A DNA stretch of 9,683 nucleotides from Rhodoferax sp. UBA5149 (GTDB taxonomy: Bacteria > Pseudomonadota > Gammaproteobacteria > Burkholderiales > Burkholderiaceae_C): assembly GCF_002413825.1 (NCBI RefSeq), contig NZ_DHXT01000148.1, forward strand, positions 2,145 to 11,827. Direction: 5' to 3'. The translations under genes were made by a program, and so were the position numbers. The number at the start of each line of letters is the position of its first letter. Within the stretch, counting starts at the first letter, position 1. The notes beneath the pieces were generated by a model. The model was given only the letters and a program-made list of their open reading frames with translations, made no database searches and was not told where the DNA came from. This document shows positions 1-5,737 of the stretch, one piece after another.

Positions 1-317
1 CGGTCCATGTCGCGCGACTTGCTGATGTCCCAGTTCTGGCAGAACTTGCAGGCCAGGTTGCAGCCGGCCGTCCCAAAGGACAGCACGCTGCTGCCGGGGT
101 AGAAATGGTTGAGCGGCTTTTTCTCGATCGGGTCGATGCAAAAGCCCGACGAGCGCCCATAGGTGGTCAGAATCATCTGGTCGCCCTGGCGCGCGCGCAC
201 AAAACAGGCGCCACGCTGCCCCTCGTGCAACCGGCAATCGCGCGGACACAGGTCGCACTGGATGCGGCCGTCGGGAATGACGTGCCACCAGCGGCCAGGG
301 TAGCTAGACTCTTGCAT
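1..317 (-). CDS. amrS: AmmeMemoRadiSam system radical SAM enzyme, N-terminal part (runs off left edge)
   Basis: This is the first 105 residues of a radical SAM protein; the C-terminal part lies outside the window. The ATG at 317-315 overlaps the TGA of the AMMECR1 gene by one base, which suggests coupled translation and fixes the start. Cys86, Cys90 and Cys93 form the CxxxCxxC motif (GCNLACKFCQ) that holds the [4Fe-4S] cluster cleaving S-adenosylmethionine. Ahead of it is a second cysteine-rich stretch, CDLCPRDC (Cys21, Cys24, Cys28), plus Cys38, followed by GFCIDPIEKKPLNHFYPG, which is typical of this family (relatives of pyruvate formate-lyase activating enzymes). Known of the family: it co-occurs with Memo and AMMECR1 proteins. 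Its substrate is not established to my knowledge. The alternative label 'PflA-like activase' fits the fold, but the neighbours point to AmrS. Confidence 0.93.
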   Translation of the reverse strand, partial: MQESSYPGRWWHVIPDGRIQCDLCPRDCRLHEGQRGACFVRARQGDQMILTTYGRSSGFCIDPIEKKPLNHFYPGSSVLSFGTAGCNLACKFCQNWDISKSRDMD

Positions 318-889
318 CACTGCTCCTCTGTTTCCTTCCATTTGCGCACGGTGTAGCGCTGCAGTCGCATCCCCTCGGCCCAAAAACCAGGGGGCAGGCC
401 GGCCTTGCGTTTGAGATGGGCGATGAACTCGCTCGCCGTGGGCAATTGCTCCCAAACTTGCGGCAAAAACGTGCTGCGGTAACGCTCGAACTCAAGCACC
501 ACACCGTCAATGCCGGGTTGCAACTGGGCCAGCGCATCGGCTTCACTGTCAAAGCGCATGGCCTGCATCGGCGACAGCAAGGACACTTCAATCTCGGTGT
601 GCTCAAGTTCTGTCACGGCCAGCGGCGCAAAGCGAGGGTCGCTGAAGGCGGCGGCCAGGGCGTTCGCCTTGACATCGGCCAGCAGCGAGCGGCGCGCTTG
701 CAGCGTGCCAATGCAGCCACGCAGTTGTCCCTGCTGCGTCAGGGTGACAAAACAGGCACCTAACTCTTGCAGCCAGACGGCGTCTTCAGCGGCTTCATGG
801 GGGCGACCCAAGGCCGACGAGATGGTAGCGCGGGCAATCGGCAGCAAGGTGCTGCCGCGCTCCGCCGGGTTGGTGGAATCAGTGGACAT
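317..889 (-). CDS. amrA: AmmeMemoRadiSam system protein A (AMMECR1 domain)
   Basis: A 190-residue protein made almost entirely of one AMMECR1 domain. The family signature LRGCIG is at residues 56-61, followed by a helix-rich stretch (about 68-90, ending SDPRFAPL) and the EIEVSLLSP strand near 99-107. The C-terminal part (about 128-190) has the GIDGVVLEF and FLPQVWEQLP motifs usual for the family. I chose the ATG at 889 because LLPIAR, the normal beginning of the domain, follows about 15 residues later. A GTG at 946 would add 19 unconserved residues and a much longer overlap. With the ATG, the gene overlaps the end of the Memo gene by 11 bases, and its own stop overlaps the amrS start. The molecular function of AMMECR1 domains is unknown; the human homologue is named for a disease region on the X chromosome. 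Assignment is by recognition. Confidence 0.93.
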   Translation of the reverse strand: MSTDSTNPAERGSTLLPIARATISSALGRPHEAAEDAVWLQELGACFVTLTQQGQLRGCIGTLQARRSLLADVKANALAAAFSDPRFAPLAVTELEHTEIEVSLLSPMQAMRFDSEADALAQLQPGIDGVVLEFERYRSTFLPQVWEQLPTASEFIAHLKRKAGLPPGFWAEGMRLQRYTVRKWKETEEQ

Positions 890-1694
890 CAGAGGGGCCT
901 TGCGTGAATGCGAACGAGGCGTAACCGACGACACGGTCTTTATCACCGGCGGTGTCGCCCGAGTTGCAAAGCCCCAGCAGGTGGGGCTGCAGGTGGTGCC
1001 GTTTGGCGGCCAGCAGCAGGCCGTTGACCGGCGTGCCGCCGCAGGCTTGCTTGTGCGTGAGCGAGCCGCTCAGGTCCATGATGCTTTGTACCGTCTCCTG
1101 GTCGACGGCTTGCGCCGCGCGGTAGGGTAGAAAATGTGAGAGGTCGGAGCTGATCACGATCAGCGTCTCTGGCCCACCCCATAGCAAATCGAGCACCTGG
1201 GCCACTTCAGCGGGCGACGCGTCGCCCACCGCCAGCGGCACCAGTTTGAAATCCTCCAGCACCGTCTGCAAAAATGGCAGCTGCACCTCCAGCGAGTGCT
1301 CCAGCGCGTGGGCCGCCGGGCTCACCACCACCTGGTGCAACGCGCTGAGTGCGGCGATGGCCAGCTGATCGACCTCGATGTTGCCCAAGGGTGTGGCAAA
1401 AGAATCAGCACCCGGCAGGGCCAAACCGCGTACCGGCACCCGATGTACCGGGCCCAGCAAGACCACGCGCCGGATGGTTTTTCGTCCCGCCGAAAGACGC
1501 GCGTAGGCCAGCGCGGCGGTCGAGCCGGAATAGACATAACCCGCATGGGGCACGATGATGGCCTTGGGCACCTCGGCAGCTGTGTCAGCACCTACTCTTG
1601 CTTTGGCCAGCATGGTCGTGACATCGTTCGACAAAACCTGCCCCTGCCCCGGATAAAAGGCGCCAGCGACGGTGGGGTGACGGACTTGGTGCAT
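879..1694 (-). CDS. amrB: AmmeMemoRadiSam system protein B (Memo family)
   Basis: A 271-residue Memo-like protein, full length for the family, which shares its fold with class III extradiol dioxygenases (LigB). The N-terminal signature TVAGAFYPG (8-16) is followed by IVPHAGYVYSG (47-57) with His50, LLGPVHRVP with His84, HSLEVQLPFLQ (133-143), SSDLSHFLPY with His187, and Cys243 in GLCNSGDTAGD. These three histidines and the cysteine match the positions that bind metal in human MEMO1. Whether bacterial Memo is an enzyme or a carrier is not settled to my knowledge. The ATG at 1694 has a clear GGGAGG ribosome binding site with a 5-base spacer (1700-1705). It is the first gene of the three-gene unit, and no partner gene is visible upstream. 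Confidence 0.93.
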   Translation of the reverse strand: MHQVRHPTVAGAFYPGQGQVLSNDVTTMLAKARVGADTAAEVPKAIIVPHAGYVYSGSTAALAYARLSAGRKTIRRVVLLGPVHRVPVRGLALPGADSFATPLGNIEVDQLAIAALSALHQVVVSPAAHALEHSLEVQLPFLQTVLEDFKLVPLAVGDASPAEVAQVLDLLWGGPETLIVISSDLSHFLPYRAAQAVDQETVQSIMDLSGSLTHKQACGGTPVNGLLLAAKRHHLQPHLLGLCNSGDTAGDKDRVVGYASFAFTQGPSDVH

Positions 1695-2047
1695 GGGTGC
1701 CTCCCTTCCTGAACGAGCTTAGTCTCTCGAAGATCAGGGTGATTTGTTGCTTATCAAGTCGCATCGTGCAAAGGCCACGCGCGGCAGCTTTACGCCGGGA
1801 CGTCGCCAGATCGCTCCAGGGTGGCGCCCAATTCGATGCGCCCACGCCGCGAACCAGCCGTTGCGCGACCACGGCGTGCAGGGTGTCAATGCCGACTTCA
1901 CGCTGTCACCAGAGATTGTTTGCGCGCGTGCATGAACTCGATCGGGTCTTCCACGGTCAGGATGTGCCCGGACGTGTTCGAATTGCGGTAGTCCAGCATG
2001 GAGTAGAAAAACCAAATCGCCCAAATTTTGACGGAGGTGGATAAACT
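1695..2047. other. Gene-free stretch with decayed pilus ATPase DNA
   Basis: No intact gene is visible in these 353 bases between the divergent Memo and TetR genes. The right half carries a broken minus-strand PilT/PilU-like fragment (separate entry). The left half, about 1700-1848, shows no recognisable protein on either strand. The promoter for the Memo-AMMECR1-AmrS unit should lie here, but I cannot point to a convincing -35/-10 pair. The last 25 bases contain the left arm of the inverted repeat over the TetR ribosome binding site. Confidence 0.6.
1849..2008 (-). pseudogene. Remnant of a type IV pilus retraction ATPase (PilT/PilU family)
   Basis: Reading the minus strand, residues MLDYRNSNTSGHILTVEDP then IEFMHARKQSLVT (about 1999-1924) match the Asp-box/Walker B region of PilT/PilU, where families typically read GHI(L/I)T(V/I)EDP(I/V)EF. 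The frame then stops at a TGA. The next conserved element, QREVGIDT (1905-1882), is present in another frame, consistent with loss of two bases between the Thr and Gln codons. Directly after it comes LHAVVAQRLVR (1881-1849). This resembles the QRL(V/I) motif that normally lies about 100 residues further on, so an internal deletion is likely. Nothing recognisable precedes 2008 or follows 1849. The EDPIEF and QREVG blocks are strong; the QRLV block is tentative. The piece must derive from a longer ATPase gene of about 350 residues and cannot be functional. Confidence 0.72.
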
Positions 2048-2081
2048 TTGGCGATGAAGCCCACGACCGCCGTCAAAATTT
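2023..2081 (+). promoter_or_regulatory. Inverted repeat enclosing the TetR ribosome binding site and start codon
   Basis: The left arm AAATTTTGACGGAGGT (2023-2038) and right arm ACCGCCGTCAAAATTT (2066-2081) are complementary at 15 of 16 positions; the mismatch is A2035 against G2069. The loop is 27 bases (2039-2065). The left arm contains the GGAGG ribosome binding site (2033-2037), the loop contains both candidate start codons (TTG 2048, ATG 2054), and the right arm is inside the coding region. In mRNA this would form a hairpin hiding the ribosome binding site. As DNA, the arms could instead be operator half-sites for autorepression. The pairing is seen directly; the role is inferred. Confidence 0.7.
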
Positions 2082-2671
2082 CCTTCAAACAGCACATGCT
2101 GCGGGCGCGTGAAGAAGCCATTGTTCAAGCGGTCAACCGCTTGCTCGCCGAAAAAGGTTTTGAAGCGATGACGGTCGACGAAGTCGCCGCGCAGGTGGGC
2201 ATTGCCAAGGCCAGCCTCTACAAACACTTCTGCAGCAAGGAAGCGCTGGCGGCGGCGGCGATGCGGCTGCTGCTGCGCCGGGTCCTGGACGTCATAGCGG
2301 CTCAGCCAGACTCGGCCCCGCCGCTGGAAAAGCTGCGTGCGGTGGTCCGATGGAGCCTGGAAGTCAAGCTCGCCGGTGATATGCCGCAGCTGCCTGGCCA
2401 GAACTCAACGCTGCGCGCCACGCTGATCGCCAACGAAGACTATTTGATGGGTTTGCAGGCGGTGAGCGACCGTCTGGGTGAATGGATAGCTGCCGCCCAG
2501 GCCACCGGGGCACTCAACCCCGCCTTGCCGGCGCGGGCCATTTTGTACACCTTCTTTGCCCGCGCCTGCGATCCGGTGCTGGAGTTTTTGAAACTGGGCG
2601 GTGGCTACCCGGACGAACAAATTGTGGCGCTGGTGCTCAGCACCTGCTTTGAAGGTTTGTGCGCGCGCTAG
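2048..2671 (+). CDS. TetR/AcrR family transcriptional regulator
   Basis: A 207-residue one-component repressor-type regulator with an N-terminal TetR DNA-binding domain. Helix 1 is about residues 22-37 (AIVQAVNRLLAEKGF). The helix-turn-helix is about 41-61, with the classic MTVDEVAAQVGIAKASLYKHF then CSKEAL. The remainder (about 75-207) is a helical ligand-binding and dimerisation domain with no motif that identifies the ligand. Start choice: GGAGG at 2033-2037 is 10 bases before the TTG at 2048 but 16 before the ATG at 2054, so TTG fits the ribosome binding site better. The ATG would give 205 residues, and the choice does not affect the domain. The gene converges on the UspA-type gene with only 9 bases between stop codons. 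Its target is unknown; the pil remnant upstream is no guide. Confidence 0.9.
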   Translation: MAMKPTTAVKISFKQHMLRAREEAIVQAVNRLLAEKGFEAMTVDEVAAQVGIAKASLYKHFCSKEALAAAAMRLLLRRVLDVIAAQPDSAPPLEKLRAVVRWSLEVKLAGDMPQLPGQNSTLRATLIANEDYLMGLQAVSDRLGEWIAAAQATGALNPALPARAILYTFFARACDPVLEFLKLGGGYPDEQIVALVLSTCFEGLCAR

Positions 2672-2687
2672 CCGCACGCCCTAGCGC
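2665..2687. terminator. Small hairpin spanning both convergent stop codons (possible terminator)
   Basis: GCGCTAG (2665-2671) and CTAGCGC (2681-2687) form a perfect 7-base stem with a 9-base loop. The plus-strand TAG of the TetR gene lies in the left arm and the minus-strand TAG of the UspA gene lies in the right arm. No T-tract follows on either side, so it is at best a weak or factor-assisted terminator for converging transcripts. Confidence 0.35.
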
Positions 2688-3100
2688 ACCAGCAGCACCG
2701 GCACCTTGCAATGCGCCAGCACCTGCGTGGCGACGGAGCCCATCACCAGATTGACCAGCGTGCCGTGACCATGCGAGCCCATGATGAGCAGGTCGAATTT
2801 TCCGCTGTCCGCGAATTTGGCAATCGTCTCGCCCGCATGACCCGTCTTCCAGCTGCTCTTGGCGTCGATGCCATGGCGTAGCAAAAATTTGGACACCGGG
2901 GCCAGCACGCGCTCGGCCTCGTCCGAATAGTACTTGTCCACGATCTCCTTGCCGACAACGGCCCGCGCGCGTGGTGGCAGCACCGGCTGCACCGTGAACA
3001 CGGTGTAATCCTTGCTCTGGGAAAACAGTTCATGCGTGCTCAGGTAGGCCAGCATTTTTTTGGTGTATGGACTGCCATCGACGGCGAGAAGAATCTTCAT
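2681..3100 (-). CDS. Universal stress protein (UspA family)
   Basis: A 139-residue single-domain Usp protein, the normal family length. It begins MKILLAVDGSPYTKKML, the first strand with the conserved Asp of the nucleotide-binding fold. It ends with the ATP-binding signature G-x2-G-x9-G-S, seen as GSHGHGTLVNLVMGS at about 114-128, followed by a terminal PVLLV strand. Known of the family: ATP-binding forms act in the cytoplasm in stress survival, often with poorly defined partners. The ATG at 3100 has a strong GAGGAG site (3107-3112) at 6 bases. An upstream in-frame extension exists, but it overlaps the phosphoesterase gene and is not Usp-like. The gene follows the phosphoesterase gene by 49 bases on the same strand, so co-transcription is possible. 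Confidence 0.95.
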   Translation of the reverse strand: MKILLAVDGSPYTKKMLAYLSTHELFSQSKDYTVFTVQPVLPPRARAVVGKEIVDKYYSDEAERVLAPVSKFLLRHGIDAKSSWKTGHAGETIAKFADSGKFDLLIMGSHGHGTLVNLVMGSVATQVLAHCKVPVLLVR

Positions 3101-3149
3101 TCGGGGCTCCTCTATCAAAACTGCAGTGTAGCCAAGGCCGTGGCTGGGC

Positions 3150-4028
3150 TCAGAGGTCGATGCAAAACGTCGCCTGGAAAGCAGACTGCTCGTCTTTTCT
3201 GGCGTAGCCCAGGGGGTTGGCGATGACGCGGCAGCCGTTTTTGACGTAGTTGTTGGGCGCGTGCAAGTGGCCGTGCAGCCACAGCTGGGCGTAAGGGAGC
3301 AAGTCGTCCAGCGCATTGCAAAAGCCGGCGCTGCCGGGCGTCAGTCCGTAGCGCGGGTCGGCGCTTAACAGGCTGGGCGCAAAGTGCGTCACCACCACGG
3401 TCGTGCCGTCAAACGGTTCAGCCAGCGCCTTGACCAACCAGTCCTGGCACAGCAGCGCTTGCTCGCGCACGGCCTCGGCCAGCATCGGCAGGCCGTGGCG
3501 GGTGCCGCCGGTTTTCTTCAGGTAGTAGTTGGCGGCGCGAAATGCCTTGTCACGGGCCCTGAGCTGTTGCGTGAGCAGCCCGGTGCCGGCTACGCCGGGC
3601 GGGGCAGGGACCGTGGCCGCAACTTCGCTGGGGCCGAGCGCGTCAAAGTCGCTCCATAGCGTGGTACCGATAAAGCGCACGGCTTTTTGCCCAGGTTTTT
3701 CTTTGTCATGCGGGTCCGGCCAGCGGATGACTTCGCGCTCCAGCCAGGTGATGCCCAGCCGCTCGCAGGTCGCCAACAGGCGCGCGTGCGCCACATCAAA
3801 ATCCAGCGCGTCGTACTCGTGGTTGCCGGGGACAAACAGAACCGGCGTGGGCCAGCCATTCTTCGGTGAAAAGCGGGCCAGACCAAAGTCGCTGTCCGAC
3901 AAAAGCGAACCGGGTTGGTAAGAGCCGATGTCGCCGGCCAGCACCAGCAGGTCCGCACCAGGCGCAGCGGTAGGCACCCAAGCCGGGTGAACTTCGAGGT
4001 GCAGGTCCGACAGCAGCTGAATCTTCAT
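3150..4028 (-). CDS. Calcineurin-like metallophosphoesterase
   Basis: A 292-residue cytoplasmic-type phosphoesterase. The five metallophosphatase motifs appear in order: DLH (Asp8, His10), GDI (Asp33), GNHEYD (Asn69, His70), VVVTHFAPS (His215) and HGHLH (252-256, His254 and His256), the ligands of a two-metal centre. The tail ANPLGYARKDE (270-280) is common in this subgroup. No signal peptide or membrane helix is visible. Substrate cannot be told from sequence; related proteins hydrolyse phosphodiesters or phosphomonoesters. The ATG at 4028 starts directly at MKIQLLSDLHLE, the usual N-terminus. A TTG at 4088 would add 20 residues without support and overlap the LysR gene. The ribosome binding site is weak. 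The gene lies 49 bases after the LysR gene and 49 before the Usp gene, all on the same strand. Confidence 0.93.
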   Translation of the reverse strand: MKIQLLSDLHLEVHPAWVPTAAPGADLLVLAGDIGSYQPGSLLSDSDFGLARFSPKNGWPTPVLFVPGNHEYDALDFDVAHARLLATCERLGITWLEREVIRWPDPHDKEKPGQKAVRFIGTTLWSDFDALGPSEVAATVPAPPGVAGTGLLTQQLRARDKAFRAANYYLKKTGGTRHGLPMLAEAVREQALLCQDWLVKALAEPFDGTTVVVTHFAPSLLSADPRYGLTPGSAGFCNALDDLLPYAQLWLHGHLHAPNNYVKNGCRVIANPLGYARKDEQSAFQATFCIDL

Positions 4029-4077
4029 GCGGCGATTGTGCGGCTTGGCGAGCGCTGCACGGGTTGCCTGGAAAATA

Positions 4078-5034
4078 TCAAGCGTCAACGGCCGAATTCA
4101 ACCGTGTCGAGATGGTTTCGCGCAGCCATTCCTGGGCACTGACGCGATGCATCCGGTGGTGCCAGAGGGCATCCACGTGGAAGGTGGGCACGGGAAATGG
4201 CAGTTCCCGCAGCACCAGTTGATCTGCGAAACCGGTGACATTGACAAAATGCCGTGGCAAGACGGTCAGCAGGTTGGAACTGGCCACCACCCTGCCCGCG
4301 GTAAAAAACTGATTCACCGTGAGCACGACGCGGCGTTGCCGCCCGAGCAGCGCCAGCGCCTCGTCAATGAAGCCAAAAGAGCGCCCGGAAAAACTGACCA
4401 GCATGTGCCGGGCCGCGCAAAAGCGGTTCAGGGTGAGGGGACCTCTGGCCAAGGGGTGGTCATGGCGCATCACGCAGACATAGTCACCGCTGTACAGGCG
4501 CTGGTGGGCGAATGCGACCACTTCACCCGCCTGTGTGCGCGCCGCCAGATCGGCCAAAGCGGCTGGAAAGTAGCCTATGGCCAAATCGGCGGCTTCAGCG
4601 TCCAGCAGGCGGCGCGGGTCGCGCGTGGTGAGCGGCATAACGCGGATCGAGACGCCGGGTGCGTCTCGGTCCATGACTTCAATCAGTCCCGGTATCAGTT
4701 CGGCAGCGGTCGCGTCCGCCATCGCCAGCACAAAGGTCATTTTGGCTTCGGCCGGGACAAAGCTGCTGGGGGTCATGGCTCCTTGCAGCTGGCGCAATGC
4801 TTCGCGCACGGTCGGCCACAAGGCCAGTGCGCGGGGTGTCGGCGCCATCTCCTGACCGCTGCGTTTGATCAGTTCGTCGCTCATGGCCTCCCTGAATCGG
4901 CGCAAGGCGTTGCTGACGGCCGGCTGGGTGAGTGACAGCTTGTGCGCCGCCCGGGTCAGGCTGCGCTCGGTCATCACTTCGTCGAACACGCGTAGCAGGT
5001 TCAGATCAAGGGTCCGGAAATTGGCTGGATTCAT
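4078..5034 (-). CDS. LysR family transcriptional regulator (NahR/DntR/NodD-like group)
   Basis: A 318-residue LysR-type regulator of normal length. The winged helix-turn-helix is in residues 1-65: FRTLDLNLLRVFDEVM, then RSLTRAAHKLSLTQPAVSNAL with the recognition helix ending RRFRE. The effector-binding periplasmic-protein-like domain spans about 95-300 and ends with LWHHRMH...WLRE, a pattern I associate with the NahR/DntR/NodD group, which respond to aromatic or related effectors. That assignment is a recollection of family style, and the effector is unknown. The ATG at 5034 precedes DLNLL by the usual distance, but no purine-rich ribosome binding site is visible in front of it. The gene is divergent from the small membrane-protein gene at 5162, the usual arrangement for a LysR regulator and its target. 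The 127-base gap has symmetric sequences (separate entries). Confidence 0.95.
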   Translation of the reverse strand: MNPANFRTLDLNLLRVFDEVMTERSLTRAAHKLSLTQPAVSNALRRFREAMSDELIKRSGQEMAPTPRALALWPTVREALRQLQGAMTPSSFVPAEAKMTFVLAMADATAAELIPGLIEVMDRDAPGVSIRVMPLTTRDPRRLLDAEAADLAIGYFPAALADLAARTQAGEVVAFAHQRLYSGDYVCVMRHDHPLARGPLTLNRFCAARHMLVSFSGRSFGFIDEALALLGRQRRVVLTVNQFFTAGRVVASSNLLTVLPRHFVNVTGFADQLVLRELPFPVPTFHVDALWHHRMHRVSAQEWLRETISTRLNSAVDA

Positions 5035-5052
5035 GGTGGTAATTAATCACTG

Positions 5053-5081
5053 TTGTGAATTTATACCATCACACATATAAA
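5053..5081 (+). promoter_or_regulatory. Sigma70-like promoter for the small membrane-protein gene
   Basis: TTGTGA (5053-5058) is followed after exactly 17 bases by TATAAA (5076-5081), close to the TTGACA-N17-TATAAT consensus (4 of 6 and 5 of 6). It points toward the gene at 5162, with a predicted leader of about 75 bases. The -10 also forms an inverted repeat with TTTATA at 5060-5065. Confidence 0.55.
5054..5073. promoter_or_regulatory. Candidate LysR operator
   Basis: TGTGA-N10-TCACA (5054-5058 and 5069-5073) is a dyad containing the T-N11-A arrangement typical of LysR-type binding sites. It overlaps the -35 and spacer of the promoter at 5053-5081, between the LysR gene and its divergent neighbour. 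The symmetry is seen directly; binding is inferred. The 10-base spacing argues against a CRP site, which would need 6. Confidence 0.4.
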
Positions 5082-5161
5082 CTTGTGGCATATTGGTGAA
5101 AACCCTAATATCCAAGCACGTTCCCGCCATTCAGGTGGGGTATTGAAAGAAGGATTTCATC

Positions 5162-5581
5162 ATGGCCAGCTTCATACACGCGAGTTACTCTGCGCAACAT
5201 CCAGGTGTTGCCCGTTTTGAATCGGCGGCCCATGCGGTGGGCACGATGCGTCGAGGTTTTGACAGCACCAAAGGCCTGAGCGCCATGCTGCTGGCGGCGA
5301 TGGTGTCGGCGCTGGTGGTCGTGGCGGACCAGTTGATTGAGACGTGGGCTGACGGGCACCTGATGGTGGCCTGGATCGCTGTGTGGTTAATTGGTTTTGC
5401 GGCATTGGCCGTTTTTGCTGGCTCTGCGCGTAAGTTTGCGGTTACTATTGTGAGCTCTCTCGACGCTTGGTCCGCACGGGTGGCGCAACGCAGAGCGGAT
5501 GCGCGTTTGTGGGCGATTGCCAAAACCGACCCGCGTGTGATGGCTGATTTGAGCGCCGCCATGGGGCGCGACGAGTACTGA
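5162..5581 (+). CDS. Small two-helix membrane protein of unknown function
   Basis: A 139-residue protein. A hydrophilic N-terminus (1-36) precedes two predicted membrane helices at about 39-56 (LSAMLLAAMVSALVVVAD) and 66-87 (HLMVAWIAVWLIGFAALAVF). A basic cytoplasmic-looking tail follows with AQRRADARLWAIAKTDPRVM and a terminal ADLSAAMGRDEY. I recall similar small proteins with this 'A(K/R)TDPRVMAD' tail in other Burkholderiales but know of no function. The ATG at 5162 has AAGGA at 5150-5154 with a 7-base spacer. The gene is divergent from the LysR gene, has its own promoter-like sequence, and ends just before a bidirectional terminator, so it is probably transcribed alone and may be a target of that regulator. 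Confidence 0.85.
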   Translation: MASFIHASYSAQHPGVARFESAAHAVGTMRRGFDSTKGLSAMLLAAMVSALVVVADQLIETWADGHLMVAWIAVWLIGFAALAVFAGSARKFAVTIVSSLDAWSARVAQRRADARLWAIAKTDPRVMADLSAAMGRDEY

Positions 5582-5629
5582 GACAAGGTCAGTGCGCTAT
5601 CCGCAGCTTGCGGGTGACGCCCTTGAAAT

Positions 5630-5659
5630 AAAAAAGCCACCGGGTTCGGTGGCTTTTTT
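5630..5659. terminator. Bidirectional intrinsic terminator
   Basis: A perfect stem GCCACCG/CGGTGGC (5636-5642 with 5647-5653) has a GGTT loop and is flanked by six A's (5630-5635) and six T's (5654-5659). It therefore reads as a rho-independent terminator on both strands. It serves the membrane-protein gene (stop at 5581) from the left and pckG (stop at 5738) from the right. Confidence 0.93.
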
Positions 5660-5737
5660 GCGTCCCGGGTGGTTCACCCGGGGCTTGCTCGTCAAAGCGC
5701 AGATCGTGCACCTTGACGGTTTCTTATTCTGGCCCCT

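Noticed and set aside
4027..4935. Long plus-strand open frame of 302 codons opposite the LysR gene
   Set aside because: It is a mirror of the codon bias of the clear LysR gene on the other strand and resembles no protein family. The same applies to the 295-codon plus-strand frame at 8277-9164 opposite ilvA.
5054..5073. CRP binding site
   Set aside because: TGTGA and TCACA are present, but the spacer is 10 bases rather than 6.
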